Positions 45,168 to 56,091 are shown, counted from the stretch's first letter. The stretch is DNA of 64,000 nucleotides from Serratia ficaria (GCF_900187015.1 NZ_LT906479.1:5022001-5086000), one strand, 5' to 3'. The notes: generated by a model not told the origin, from the letters alone. Made by a program: numbers and translations.

Positions 45168-46085
45168 ATGAGCTCATCAACCCCCACCACCCCTATCAGC
45201 GCCTGGCTGGAAAGTTTACGCCCGCGCACCCTGCCGCTGGCCTTTGCCTCCATCGTGGTCGGCTCGGCCATCGCCGCCTGGCATGGCAGCCTGAAACCCG
45301 GCGTAGCGCTGCTGGCGCTGTTGACCGCCGGCCTGCTGCAAATCCTCTCCAATCTGGCTAATGACTATGGCGATGCGGTAAAGGGCAGCGACAAAGAAGA
45401 CCGCATCGGGCCCTTGCGCGGCATGCAGAAAGGCATGATCACCCAGGCGCAGATGAAACGGGCGCTGGTGCTCACGGTGGTGCTGATCGCCATCGCCGGC
45501 GGTTCACTGATCGCCGTCGCCTGCGAGCAGCCCAGCGACGTGGTGGGCTTCCTGGTGCTGGGCGGGCTGTCGATCGTCGCCGCCATTACCTATACCGTCG
45601 GCACCAAACCCTACGGCTATCTGGGGCTGGGCGACATTTCGGTGCTGGTGTTCTTCGGCTGGCTGAGCGTGGCCGGCACCTATTATTTGCAGACGCACAC
45701 CTTCGACAGCGTGGTGATGCTGCCGGCCACCGCCTGCGGGCTGCTGGCGACGGCGGTGCTCAATATCAACAACCTGCGCGATATCGAGAGCGACCGCGAA
45801 AACGGTAAGAATACTCTGGCGGTGCGGCTCGGGCCGCAGAAGGCGCGGGTCTACCATGCCCTGCTGTTGGGCGGCGCCGTGCTGTGCTTCGCGCTGTTTA
45901 CGCTGTTCAACCTGCGCAGCCTGTGGGGCTGGCTGTTCGTGTTGGCGATCCCATTGCTGGTTCGCCATGCGCTGCGCGTGCTGCGCGACCCGACGCCGGT
46001 CGGCATGCGCCCGATGCTGGAGCACATGGTGAAGGCGGCGCTGCTGGCCAATCTGCTGTTCGCCATCGGCGTGGCGCTCAGTTAA
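45168..46085 (+). CDS. menA: 1,4-dihydroxy-2-naphthoate octaprenyltransferase
   Basis: A 305-residue integral membrane UbiA-family prenyltransferase making demethylmenaquinone. The two Asp-rich motifs are visible: NLANDYGDAVKGSDKEDR (about residue 64) and NINNLRDIESDRENGK (about residue 200). About eight to nine membrane segments are present. It lies between hslU and rraA, as in E. coli. Confidence 0.96.
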   Translation: MSSSTPTTPISAWLESLRPRTLPLAFASIVVGSAIAAWHGSLKPGVALLALLTAGLLQILSNLANDYGDAVKGSDKEDRIGPLRGMQKGMITQAQMKRALVLTVVLIAIAGGSLIAVACEQPSDVVGFLVLGGLSIVAAITYTVGTKPYGYLGLGDISVLVFFGWLSVAGTYYLQTHTFDSVVMLPATACGLLATAVLNINNLRDIESDRENGKNTLAVRLGPQKARVYHALLLGGAVLCFALFTLFNLRSLWGWLFVLAIPLLVRHALRVLRDPTPVGMRPMLEHMVKAALLANLLFAIGVALS

Positions 46086-46097
46086 AAACCGATGATT

Positions 46098-46127
46098 TTG
46101 CCAACGGGGCGAATAAAGGGATATACT
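46098..46127 (+). promoter_or_regulatory. Predicted rraA promoter
   Basis: A -35 TTGCCA (46098-46103) and -10 TATACT (46122-46127) with an 18-bp spacer lie 33 bp upstream of rraA. E. coli rraA also has its own promoter here. Confidence 0.5.
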
Positions 46128-46154
46128 GGTTATTCCAGCGGCAAACAGACGTAA

Positions 46155-46646
<492 letters not shown>

Positions 46647-46659
46647 TCGTCAGACATGA

Positions 46660-46685
46660 AAAAGGGCGCCTGAGGCGCCCTTTTC
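46660..46685. terminator. Bidirectional terminator between rraA and zapB
   Basis: A stem AAAAGGGCGCC/GGCGCCCTTTT with loop TGA lies between convergent rraA and zapB. T-rich tails occur on both strands. Confidence 0.9.
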
Positions 46686-46707
46686 GTTGCTGCGTGGCGG
46701 CGTGGAA

Positions 46708-46947
46708 TCAGACTTCTTCCATTTTGCCCAGCAGCGCGCGCAGGCGATCTTGCCATACGTGCTGTTCTTCTTTCAGCTGCTGGTTCTCGCGCACCAGCGA
46801 CTCGTGGTTGCCGGAGGCAGCCTGAACTTCCTGCGACAGAGCGTTGTTTTTGTCTTTCAGCTCTTCAATTTCCATCTGCAACAAGGTGATGGTATCAATC
46901 GCCTGCTGAACTTTTGCTTCCAGTTTCTCAAATACTTCAAATGACAT
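46708..46947 (-). CDS. zapB: Cell division protein ZapB
   Basis: A 79-residue protein that is almost entirely coiled coil ([20 protein letters not shown]... with regular hydrophobic heptads). ZapB joins the Z ring through ZapA and links it to the Ter macrodomain protein MatP. Length equals E. coli ZapB. It lies between rraA and glpF, as in E. coli. Confidence 0.95.
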   Translation of the reverse strand: MSFEVFEKLEAKVQQAIDTITLLQMEIEELKDKNNALSQEVQAASGNHESLVRENQQLKEEQHVWQDRLRALLGKMEEV

Positions 46948-47307
46948 TCTTCAGTCCCCTCATGATAGCAAGGCGTACATCTATAGGTAACGGCCGCAAC
47001 TCAGGTTGCAACTGCTGCGAATATGCATCGCGCCAAGTGACACGCGTTGTTGTGAAAATAACGCGCCTGTCTCGATAAAACGTTTCTTTCGATAAAAACG
47101 ATTGTAAGTAGCCTGTCCCCGACTGTCTAGCAACATACCGGCTCATCGCGCAGTCTGTTGCAATTTTCCTGTCGCCACCATCAGTAAAAACTGAAAATGC
47201 CGTCGCCTCCCTTCACCGGGTTGTTAACAATCGCCGGGTGAAGCACTGGTCAGATCACACTTTCATGGCTCAGAAAGAACACAGAACGACGCGAATTCGC
47301 TCAATTT

Positions 47308-47323
47308 TATGACGAAGCACACA
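47308..47323. promoter_or_regulatory. Candidate CRP site upstream of glpF
   Basis: TATGA-N6-ACACA matches the CRP consensus TGTGA-N6-TCACA at 8 of 10 positions when read on the minus strand (TGTGT-N6-TCATA). CRP activation of glpFK is established in E. coli. Confidence 0.5.
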
Positions 47324-47346
47324 CATTTTGATTTCGCTATTTCTCG

Positions 47347-47370
47347 TTTATGTTCGTTAACGATAAATTT
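47347..47370. promoter_or_regulatory. Candidate GlpR operator upstream of glpF
   Basis: TATGTTCGTTAACGATAAAT agrees well with the GlpR operator, whose half-site is ATGTTCGTT in an imperfect palindrome around TTAA. GlpR represses glpFK in the absence of glycerol-3-phosphate. Confidence 0.6.
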
Positions 47371-47489
47371 ACATCACGTCCTCATTCGATAATTGGACGA
47401 GATGAAAAAAACTGTACCCATAGGCCAGACGGATACCAAAAACCTGAGCCTATAAACCTATAACCGCCGTTTTGCAGGACAACAACATT

Positions 47490-48335
47490 ATGAGCCAAAC
47501 CACCAGTCCGACATTAAAAGGCCAGTGCATCGCGGAGTTTCTCGGCACCGCGCTGCTGATCTTCTTTGGCGTAGGCTGCGTTGCCGCGCTGAAACTGGCG
47601 GGCGCCAGCTTTGGTCAGTGGGAAATCAGCATCATTTGGGGCCTGGGCGTCGCCATGGCCATTTATATGACCGCGGCAATCTCCGGCGCACACCTCAACC
47701 CGGCGGTCACCCTGGCCCTGTGGCTGTTCGCCTGCTTCGACGGCCGCAAGGTGCTGCCTTACATCCTGGCGCAAATCGCCGGCGCCTTCTGCGCGGCGGC
47801 TCTGGTCTACGGGTTGTACTACAACCTGTTCTTCGACTTCGAAGCGGCGCATCATATGGTGCGCGGCAGCAACGAAAGCCTCGATCTGGCCGGCATCTTC
47901 TCGACCTACCCTAATCCGCATATCTCCGTCGGCCAGGCGTTCCTGGTGGAAACGGTGATCACCGCCATCCTGATGTGTCTGATCCTGGCCCTGACCGACG
48001 ACGGCAACGGCATTCCGCGCGGCCCGCTGGCGCCGCTGCTGATCGGTCTTCTGATTGCGGTCATCGGCGCCTCTATGGGACCATTGACCGGCTTTGCGTT
48101 GAACCCGGCGCGCGACTTCGGCCCGAAACTGTTCGCTTACCTGGCCGGCTGGGGCAAAGTGGCCTTTACCGGCGCCCGCGACATCCCGTACTTCCTGGTG
48201 CCGATCTTTGGCCCAATCATCGGCGCAGGCCTGGGTGCCTTCGGCTACCGCGCACTGATTGGCCGCCATCTGCCTTGCGACGTCTGCGTAACGGATGAAG
48301 AGTCCGCCGCCAAGACCCAGCAGCGCAAAGCGTGA
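47490..48335 (+). CDS. glpF: Glycerol facilitator GlpF
   Basis: A 281-residue aquaglyceroporin, the same length as E. coli GlpF. The two NPA-type motifs are present (GAHLNPAVT and ALNPARDFGPK), with six membrane segments and two half-helices. It lets glycerol enter for phosphorylation by GlpK. I chose the ATG at 47490 (MSQTTSPTLKGQCIAEFLG); the frame opens six codons upstream. Confidence 0.97.
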   Translation: MSQTTSPTLKGQCIAEFLGTALLIFFGVGCVAALKLAGASFGQWEISIIWGLGVAMAIYMTAAISGAHLNPAVTLALWLFACFDGRKVLPYILAQIAGAFCAAALVYGLYYNLFFDFEAAHHMVRGSNESLDLAGIFSTYPNPHISVGQAFLVETVITAILMCLILALTDDGNGIPRGPLAPLLIGLLIAVIGASMGPLTGFALNPARDFGPKLFAYLAGWGKVAFTGARDIPYFLVPIFGPIIGAGLGAFGYRALIGRHLPCDVCVTDEESAAKTQQRKA

Positions 48336-48350
48336 TTGGCGCAGTTTTAA

Positions 48351-49886
<1,536 letters not shown>

Positions 49887-49914
49887 GCCCGCGTTGCCGT
49901 TTACCCCCTGAATT

Positions 49915-49942
49915 GCGCTGCCCACGGGCGGCGCTTTTTTTT
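49915..49942 (+). terminator. Terminator-like hairpin between glpK and glpX
   Basis: GCGCTGCCC pairs with GGCGGCGC-type sequence and is followed by eight T residues. It lies 29 bp after glpK and would reduce transcription into glpX unless glpX has its own promoter. Confidence 0.75.
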
Positions 49943-50017
49943 GCCCCGCCCCGCCGCCGGCGCGCTGTGATAAACTTTGTCGATATTTCCTTCCCTTCTC
50001 ACAGACAGGTTTTTGCC

Positions 50018-51028
50018 ATGAAACGTGAATTAGCCATCGAATTTTCCCGCGTAACCGAAGCCGCCGCGCTGGCGGGCTACCAATGGCTGGGGCGCGGCGA
50101 CAAAAATGCCGCCGACGGCGCGGCGGTCCACGCCATGCGCATCATGCTCAATAAAGTGGATATCGATGGCCGCATCGTGATCGGCGAAGGTGAAATTGAT
50201 GAAGCGCCGATGCTGTATATCGGCGAGCAGGTCGGCAGCGGCCGGGGCGACGCGGTAGACATCGCGGTCGATCCGATCGAAGGCACCCGCATGACCGCCA
50301 TGGGCCAGTCCAACGCGCTGGCGGTGCTGGCGGTGGGCGATCGCGGCACCTTCCTGCACGCGCCCGACATGTATATGGAAAAGCTGGTGGTCGGCCCGGC
50401 GGCGCGCGGCGCCATCGATCTCAACCTGCCGCTGGCGGAAAACCTGAAAAACGTCGCCGCGCGCCTCGGCAAGCCGCTGACGCAGCTGACGGTGATCGTG
50501 CTGGCCAAGCCGCGCCACGACGGCGTGATCGCGCAGATGCAGCAGCTCGGCGTGCGGGTGTTCGCCATTCCTGACGGCGACGTGGCGGCCTCGATCCTGA
50601 CCTGCATGCCGGAAAGCGAAGTCGATCTGATGTACGGCGTCGGCGGCGCGCCCGAAGGGGTGATTTCCGCCGCGGTGATCCGCGCGCTGGACGGCGACAT
50701 GCAGGCGCGCCTGCTGCCGCGCCATCAGGTGAAGGGCGACAGCGCCGAAAACCGCCGCATCGGCGAAGAAGAGCTGGCGCGCTGCCGGGAGATGGGCATT
50801 GAGGCCGGCAGGGTGCTGCAGTTGGGCGAAATGGCGCGCAACGACAACGTGATCTTCTCCGCCACCGGCATCACCAAGGGCGACCTGCTGGACGGCATCA
50901 GCCGCCAGGGCAATGTGGCCACCACCGAAACCCTGCTGATCCGCGGCAAGTCGCGCACCATCCGCCGCATTCGCTCCACCCACTATCTGGACCGCAAGGA
51001 CCCGGCGCTGCACCCGTTCCTGCTGTAA
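50018..51028 (+). CDS. glpX: Class II fructose-1,6-bisphosphatase GlpX
   Basis: A 336-residue class II FBPase, identical in length to E. coli GlpX. The metal-binding blocks GEGEIDEAPMLYIGE and AVDPIEGTRMTAMGQSNA are present, and the C-terminal ATGITKGDLLDGI motif is conserved. It provides gluconeogenic flux when cells grow on glycerol. The ATG at 50018 gives the family N-terminus MKRELAIEFSRVTEAAAL. Confidence 0.97.
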   Translation: MKRELAIEFSRVTEAAALAGYQWLGRGDKNAADGAAVHAMRIMLNKVDIDGRIVIGEGEIDEAPMLYIGEQVGSGRGDAVDIAVDPIEGTRMTAMGQSNALAVLAVGDRGTFLHAPDMYMEKLVVGPAARGAIDLNLPLAENLKNVAARLGKPLTQLTVIVLAKPRHDGVIAQMQQLGVRVFAIPDGDVAASILTCMPESEVDLMYGVGGAPEGVISAAVIRALDGDMQARLLPRHQVKGDSAENRRIGEEELARCREMGIEAGRVLQLGEMARNDNVIFSATGITKGDLLDGISRQGNVATTETLLIRGKSRTIRRIRSTHYLDRKDPALHPFLL

Positions 51029-51033
51029 TGAAT

Positions 51034-51061
51034 CAGGGCGCCGTTTGGCGCCCTGCGTTTT
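51034..51061. terminator. Hairpin between glpX and emrD
   Basis: CAGGGCGCC/GGCGCCCTG with loop GTTT is followed by CGTTTTA on the plus strand. It separates convergent glpX and emrD. Confidence 0.7.
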
Positions 51062-52244
51062 ATGCGGTATGCCCCTGATGCTGCATCCGATTGGACAACG
51101 GCCACCAGCACAGCAAAATCAGCACCGCCATCGCGAACATCAGCAACCCCAGGCTGAACTGCCCGGTTTGCGGCAGCATGGCGGACAGCCAGGTCGCCAG
51201 GCCGGAGCCCATGTTCTGCATGCCGCCCACCAGCGCGCCCGCCGCGCCCGCCAGATAAGGGAACGGCTCCATCGCGCCGGTGGTGGCCAACGGGAACAGC
51301 ATGCCGGCGCCGAAGAAGAACAGCGCCGCCGGCACGATCAGCGTCCAGATGTTCATCACCCCGAACCAGCCCGGGATCCACATCATCAGCCCCGCCAACA
51401 GGCAGCTGATCACCGAATGCCACATCAGGCTGTGGAAGGTTTTGCCGTCGCGCCCGGCGTACCAGGCGCCAAAGAACGCCGCCGGGATCGGCAGGATAAA
51501 CAGAATGCTGACGGTCAGGCCGCTCAGCCCCAGCACGCCGCCCATCAGCACGCCGCAGCTGGCCTCAAACACCGCAATCCCCGCCAACGCGCCGATCAGC
51601 ATCACCAGATAACAGCTGAAGGTGCCGTCCGTCAGCAGTTGGCGGAAGCTGGCCAGCATGCGACGCTTCTCCGTCAACGCCGGCCGGGTTTCCGGCAACC
51701 AGCGGAACATGGCGAAGGCGACGCCGGCGCACAACGCCAGCAGGAAGGCATAGCTGGCGCGCCAGCCAAACAGCATCGCCAGCGCGCCGCCGATCACCGG
51801 CGCCAGCAGCGGGCTGACCAGAATGCCCATATTCAGCAGGCTGTTGGCGTAGCGCAGCGCGGTGCCGGCATACAGGTCGCGCGGCATGGTGCGCGCCATC
51901 ACCCCCGCCACGCCGGTACCCATGCCCTGGATGGCGCTGGCGGCCACCAGCATCGTCAGGCTGTTGGACAGCAATGCCCCCAGCGCGCCGATCAGGAAGA
52001 TCATCATCCCGGCCAGGATCACCGGCCGGCGGCCGATGCGGTCCGACAGCGGGCCGTAAATCAGCTGGGAAAAGCCGTAGGTCATCAGATAGGCCGCCAT
52101 CACACGCTGCACGGCGCCGGTACGGACCGACAGGTCGTGCGCGATATCGGCAATGACGGGAACATAGATGGTTTGCGCCATCTGACCGACGGCAACCAGC
52201 AGGATCAGCATCACCAACAGGTGAAAGTTTTCAATTTTTCTCAT
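51060..52244 (-). CDS. emrD: MFS multidrug efflux transporter EmrD
   Basis: A 394-residue 12-TM major facilitator of the DHA1 family, the length of E. coli EmrD. The loop motif GPLSDRIGRRPVILAGM follows TM2, and the GMGTGVAGVMARTMPRDLY block in TM4-5 is diagnostic of EmrD. It exports uncouplers, detergents and other amphipaths. In E. coli emrD lies elsewhere, so its place between glpX and fpr is a lineage difference. Confidence 0.94.
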   Translation of the reverse strand: MRKIENFHLLVMLILLVAVGQMAQTIYVPVIADIAHDLSVRTGAVQRVMAAYLMTYGFSQLIYGPLSDRIGRRPVILAGMMIFLIGALGALLSNSLTMLVAASAIQGMGTGVAGVMARTMPRDLYAGTALRYANSLLNMGILVSPLLAPVIGGALAMLFGWRASYAFLLALCAGVAFAMFRWLPETRPALTEKRRMLASFRQLLTDGTFSCYLVMLIGALAGIAVFEASCGVLMGGVLGLSGLTVSILFILPIPAAFFGAWYAGRDGKTFHSLMWHSVISCLLAGLMMWIPGWFGVMNIWTLIVPAALFFFGAGMLFPLATTGAMEPFPYLAGAAGALVGGMQNMGSGLATWLSAMLPQTGQFSLGLLMFAMAVLILLCWWPLSNRMQHQGHTA

Positions 52245-52541
52245 TATCTTCGTTAACGTATCAACTCGTCACAGCGTCCCGGTATGGCCGTTGAAGCAGC
52301 CAGAACGGCGAGCAGCCCTCTATGGCGGCATAAGCTACCAAATCTGATTTTTTAAGCGAGTTTCAGCGAGATATTGATCCAGGTCACACTGGCAGCAAAC
52401 GCAACCAGCCTCGTAAATTAAACTGTACGACTCACGCCCGGGGGACGAAAAAAGCCTAAACAGCAGTAGTGTGGCTTTAGCATTTAATCGATAATTATTT
52501 TCAGCAACTTAAAATAAAATAACACCATAGGGATTGGGTTA
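52245..52541. other. emrD-regulator intergenic region
   Basis: This divergent 297-bp region should hold promoters for emrD and for the HTH regulator-fpr unit. The clearest signal is a Fur-box-like palindrome at 52489-52503 near the regulator start. I see nothing else specific. Confidence 0.5.
52489..52503. promoter_or_regulatory. Candidate Fur box upstream of the HTH regulator and fpr
   Basis: CGATAATTATTTTCA matches the 7-1-7 Fur palindrome TGATAATnATTATCA at 12 of 14 positions. It ends 38 bp upstream of the regulator ATG, within the expected promoter. The region is A/T-rich, so a chance match is possible. Confidence 0.5.
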
Positions 52542-53153
52542 ATGAAAACGCCAGAGCTGATTTTATTGCAGTTGAATACCCTCGGCCCGCATTCGGCCAA
52601 AATGCTGGCCGAGCGTTTGGGCATGACGCCGATGGGTATCCGACAACATCTGCAATCCCTGGAAAGACGTGAGCTGGTTTGTTACGAAGAGGCGCGCACC
52701 AAGGTTGGCCGCCCGACCCGTTATTGGTCTTTGACCGACCGGGGGCACGCCCGTCTGGCCGATGACCAGGACAGGCTGCGGGGATCCGCCATTCAGCTGT
52801 TTGGCGCCGCCGGCGCCGAGCCGTTGATCAACGCGCGCGAAGACAAGCTGTATCTGCGCTATGTCGAACAGCTGTCTGCGGAAACCACGCATCGGGACAG
52901 GCTTGCCCGCCTGGTGCGCCTGCGGCAGCATGACGGCTATATGGCCGAACTGCTGGAACATCCGCACGGCATGCTGCTGGTAGAGAACCCGTGCCCGATT
53001 GGCGTGGCCGCCACCGCCTGCAGCAGCCTGTGCAATTCGGAGCTGCGGCTGTTTCATCGCCTGTTCGGCAACGGCTACCGAATAGAACGCACCGCGCATG
53101 CCATTTCCGGCTCACGACATTGCGCTTATTTGATTCGACCACGGGAGCTTTAG
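52542..53153 (+). CDS. HTH transcriptional regulator with C-terminal cysteine cluster (COG2345/SufR-like)
   Basis: A 203-residue protein. Residues 1-70 form an ArsR/DeoR-like winged HTH (AKMLAERLGMTPMGIRQHLQSLERREL, then the wing KVGRPTRYWSLTDRG). The C-terminal domain has four cysteines, C151, C160, C164 and C194, spaced C-x8-C-x3-C-x29-C, in the context NPCPIGVAATACSSLC...SGSRHC. This resembles COG2345 regulators, which include the Fe-S sensor SufR of cyanobacteria, so a metal or Fe-S cluster may bind. It ends 3 bp before fpr, a tight operon, and a Fur-like box precedes it. I do not know a characterised enterobacterial orthologue. Confidence 0.8.
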   Translation: MKTPELILLQLNTLGPHSAKMLAERLGMTPMGIRQHLQSLERRELVCYEEARTKVGRPTRYWSLTDRGHARLADDQDRLRGSAIQLFGAAGAEPLINAREDKLYLRYVEQLSAETTHRDRLARLVRLRQHDGYMAELLEHPHGMLLVENPCPIGVAATACSSLCNSELRLFHRLFGNGYRIERTAHAISGSRHCAYLIRPREL

Positions 53154-53156
53154 AGT

Positions 53157-53903
53157 ATGGCTGAATGGGTTAACGGCAAAGTTACACAGGTAAAACAATG
53201 GACCGACGGGCTGTTCAGCATCATCGTCGACGCCCCCATTGATCCCTTTACCGCCGGGCAGTTTGCCAAGCTGGCGCTGGAAATCGACGGCGAACGCGTG
53301 CAGCGCGCCTATTCTTACGTCAACGCCCCCAGCGACCCGAACCTGGAGTTTTATCTGGTTACCGTGCCGGAAGGCAAGCTGAGCCCAAGGCTCAACCAGC
53401 TGCGCCCCGGCTCGGAGGTGATGATCACCAAAGAGGCCGCCGGGTTCTTCGTGCTGGATGAAGTGCCCGAGTGTGAAACCTTGTGGATGCTGGCGACCGG
53501 CACCGCCATCGGCCCTTACCTGTCAATCTTGCAGCAAGGCGCCGGGCTGGACCGCTTCAAAAATCTGGTGCTGGTGCACGCCGCCCGTTTTGCGCGCGAT
53601 CTGAGCTACCTGCCGCTGATGCAGCAATTGCAGCAGCGCTACAACGGCAAGCTGCGCATTCAGACCGTCGTCAGCCGCGAAGATCTTGCCGGCTCCCTGA
53701 CCGGGCGCGTACCCGCGCTGATCGAAGATGGCCGGCTGGAGGCGGCGACGGGCCTGATCCTCAACGCCGAAACCGACCACGTGATGCTGTGCGGCAACCC
53801 GCAGATGGTGCGGGATACCCAGCAAACCCTGAAAGACCAGCGCCAGATGCGCAAGCACCTGCGCCGCAAGCCGGGCCATATCACCAGCGAACACTACTGG
53901 TAA
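53157..53903 (+). CDS. fpr: Ferredoxin/flavodoxin-NADP+ reductase
   Basis: A 248-residue FAD enzyme, the exact length of E. coli Fpr. It has the FAD-binding RAYSYVN motif, the NADP-binding GTAIGPYLSIL and CGNPQMVRDTQ segments, and the C-terminal EHYW of the bacterial subclass. It reduces flavodoxin and ferredoxin, supporting Fe-S and radical-SAM enzymes and oxidative stress defence. E. coli fpr is under SoxS; here it directly follows a cysteine-rich HTH regulator gene, suggesting a different or added control. Confidence 0.96.
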   Translation: MAEWVNGKVTQVKQWTDGLFSIIVDAPIDPFTAGQFAKLALEIDGERVQRAYSYVNAPSDPNLEFYLVTVPEGKLSPRLNQLRPGSEVMITKEAAGFFVLDEVPECETLWMLATGTAIGPYLSILQQGAGLDRFKNLVLVHAARFARDLSYLPLMQQLQQRYNGKLRIQTVVSREDLAGSLTGRVPALIEDGRLEAATGLILNAETDHVMLCGNPQMVRDTQQTLKDQRQMRKHLRRKPGHITSEHYW

Positions 53904-53914
53904 TACCTTCGGGC

Positions 53915-54340
53915 CTATTTGGCGCGGAACCTTACCGGCTCGGCCTCCGGGCCGAAACGGTTATTCCCCGGCGTGCCGACAAAGGCGCCGAGATCGATAA
54001 GCATCATCACGATAATCAGCGTCGGAACGAAACGCCCGACGCCCCACTGCCAGATCGGCGCCAGCATCTGCCAGTTGCCCGCCGCCAGCATCCACGCCAG
54101 GATCAACAGCAGCGCCCACCAGCCGGCCTTGTTGCGATCGTGCAGACGCTTAACCAACACCGCCGCCGTCGGCCACAACAGCGCGACGATAAAGAACGCG
54201 ATCGACTGAATGGCCACCAGCTGATAATTCGCCAGCGTAAAGGCCGCCGCCATCAGCGCCAGCCAGGCGCCCATCCAGATCCAGAATTCGCGCCGCCCGA
54301 TGCGGCCCTTAAAAGAAAAACACCACTGCTGTAACGTCAT
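53915..54340 (-). CDS. yiiR: DUF805 inner membrane protein YiiR
   Basis: A 141-residue protein with about four hydrophobic segments, the DUF805 N-terminal motif FSFKGRIGRREFWIW, and the VKRLHDRNKAGWW block. It corresponds to E. coli YiiR by sequence and position between fpr and yiiQ. Function is unknown. I chose the ATG at 54340 (MTLQQWCFSFKGRIG), which fits the family; the longer open frame upstream adds 48 non-conserved, charged residues. Confidence 0.9.
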   Translation of the reverse strand: MTLQQWCFSFKGRIGRREFWIWMGAWLALMAAAFTLANYQLVAIQSIAFFIVALLWPTAAVLVKRLHDRNKAGWWALLLILAWMLAAGNWQMLAPIWQWGVGRFVPTLIIVMMLIDLGAFVGTPGNNRFGPEAEPVRFRAK

Positions 54341-54518
54341 CGATTCCTGCGCTCTAAGCCTGCCCATATTCTGCGCCGCAGTGTAACATAGGCGCCGTCG
54401 GGCCGAGATTTCCGCCTCGCATAACGCGGTACGCCGCACAGCTTTTCCTTCAGCAAGCCGATCGGGGTGTGGGATCTTTGACAACGCCCCCCGGTTATCG
54501 CTTTAATCGGAGCCATCT

Positions 54519-55130
54519 TTGTTGTTGATGTCATACGCCATGCTGAGAAAAATCACCGCCATTGCCTGCCTGCTGCTGGCCGCCGCCAGCGCCTGGGCCG
54601 ATCCGCCGGATGCCGCCGCAGACGCATCCCCCGCTGCGCCCTACCTGTTGGCCGGGGCGCCGACCTTCGATCTGACGGTGGTGAAATTTCGCGAAAAATA
54701 CAACCGCGATAACCCGACGCTGCCGATCGGCGAGTTTCGCGCCATCGCGGCCGCCGAAGACGACTCGCCGCTGCTGACCCGCGCCGCCAGCAAGCTCAAT
54801 GAAAACCTCTATGCCTCCACCGCGCTGGAAAAAGGCACCGGTAAAATCAAAACGCTGCAGATCACTCACCTGCCGCTGCAGCAGAGCAACGAAGAAAAGG
54901 CCGCTCGCGCCATCGCCGTCAGCTATATGGCGGCGCTGATGCGCCAGTTCGAGCCGGCGCTGACGGTAGAGCGGAGCCAAAGCAAAGTGAACAACCTGCT
55001 GGAAAAAGGCAAAGGATCGCGCTTTTATCAACAACAGGTCGGCGCCATTCGCTACGTGGTGTCGGACAGCGGCGATAAAGGGGTAACCTTCGCGGTTGAA
55101 CCGGTTAAGCTGGCGCTTTCCGAGCCTTAG
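54519..55130 (+). CDS. yiiQ: DUF1454 periplasmic protein YiiQ
   Basis: A protein of about 200 residues with an N-terminal signal peptide (KITAIACLLLAAASAWA, cleavage before DPPDA) and the conserved PYLLAGAPTFDLTVVKFREKYN and VTFAVEPVKLALSEP blocks of YiiQ. Function is unknown. The start is uncertain: TTG at 54519 has GGAG six bases upstream, while ATGs at 54528 and 54540 lack a good site. It lies upstream of tpiA, as in E. coli. Confidence 0.9.
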   Translation: MLLMSYAMLRKITAIACLLLAAASAWADPPDAAADASPAAPYLLAGAPTFDLTVVKFREKYNRDNPTLPIGEFRAIAAAEDDSPLLTRAASKLNENLYASTALEKGTGKIKTLQITHLPLQQSNEEKAARAIAVSYMAALMRQFEPALTVERSQSKVNNLLEKGKGSRFYQQQVGAIRYVVSDSGDKGVTFAVEPVKLALSEP

Positions 55131-55257
55131 CGGCAGGGTATTTAATGACGAAAAGCAAAGCCTTCGCGCTTAATCATCTCTATACTGTTGGGCAGGTAAA
55201 CTGCCGGTCCGGCAGTTGTCATTTCGACTCTCGCGTTCCCTTGTTGGAGGAAAAAAC

Positions 55258-56025
55258 ATGCGTCATCCATTAGTTATGGGTAACTGGAAGCTCAACGGCA
55301 GCACCCACATGGTCAACGAACTGATCGCCGGCCTGCGCCAGGAGCTGAGCAGCGTTGACGGTTGCGGCGTCGCTATCGCACCGCCGGTAATGTATCTGGA
55401 TCAGGCCAATCACGCGCTGGCCGGCAGCCGCATCGCCCTGGGCGCGCAGAACGTGGACATCAACCTGTCCGGCGCCTTCACCGGCGAAGTTTCCGCCAAT
55501 ATGCTGAAAGACGTCGGCGCCAGGTACATCATCATCGGCCACTCCGAACGCCGCACCTACCACAAAGAAACCGACGAAGCGATCGCCGAGAAATTCGCCG
55601 TGCTGAAAGAAGCCGGCCTGATCCCGGTGCTGTGCATCGGCGAAACCGAAGCGGAAAACGAAGCGGGTAAAACCGAAGAAGTTTGCGCTCGCCAGATCGA
55701 CGCCGTGCTGAAAACCCTGGGCGCGCCGGCCATGAAAGGCACAGTGATCGCCTATGAGCCCGTGTGGGCCATCGGTACCGGCAAGTCAGCCACCCCGGCG
55801 CAGGCTCAGGCAGTACACAAATTTATCCGCGATCACATCGCCAAGCATGATGCGGCCGTTGCCGCTGAAGTGATCATCCAGTACGGCGGTTCGGTCAACG
55901 ACAAGAACGCCGCAGAGCTGTTTGCTCAGCCGGACATCGACGGCGCGCTGGTTGGCGGCGCATCACTGAAAGCCGACGCTTTCGCCGTGATCGTCAAAGC
56001 CGCCGCCGCTGCGAAAAAAGCCTGA
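55258..56025 (+). CDS. tpiA: Triosephosphate isomerase
   Basis: A 255-residue TIM-barrel enzyme interconverting DHAP and glyceraldehyde-3-phosphate. The active-site Lys is in NWKLNGS, the His in IGHSERRTY, the Glu and mobile loop in [16 protein letters not shown]. Length equals E. coli TpiA. GGAGG lies upstream of the ATG at 55258. It links glpFKX products to glycolysis. Confidence 0.98.
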   Translation: MRHPLVMGNWKLNGSTHMVNELIAGLRQELSSVDGCGVAIAPPVMYLDQANHALAGSRIALGAQNVDINLSGAFTGEVSANMLKDVGARYIIIGHSERRTYHKETDEAIAEKFAVLKEAGLIPVLCIGETEAENEAGKTEEVCARQIDAVLKTLGAPAMKGTVIAYEPVWAIGTGKSATPAQAQAVHKFIRDHIAKHDAAVAAEVIIQYGGSVNDKNAAELFAQPDIDGALVGGASLKADAFAVIVKAAAAAKKA

Positions 56026-56044
56026 TTTCATTCGGCTTGCCCAT

Positions 56045-56073
56045 AAAAAAACCCCGGCTTGCCGGGGTTTTTT
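56045..56073. terminator. Bidirectional terminator between tpiA and sbp
   Basis: AAAAACCCCGGC/GCCGGGGTTTTTT with loop TT lies between convergent tpiA and sbp, flanked by A and T runs. It works on both strands. Confidence 0.9.
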
Positions 56074-56091
56074 ATTGCCGCTTGGCCGTGA

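Larger units (their letters stand above)
46948..47489. other. zapB-glpF divergent regulatory region
   Basis: This 542-bp gap has no convincing gene. It should hold the zapB promoter and the glpFKX control region. A CRP-like site (47308-47323) and a GlpR-like operator (47347-47370) lie in its glpF-proximal half. The 230 bp next to zapB show nothing specific. Confidence 0.6.

Noticed and set aside
46937..47146. A 69-codon minus-strand open frame upstream of zapB
   Set aside because: It overlaps the zapB start, lacks a ribosome-binding site and resembles no known family; the region is better explained as promoter DNA.
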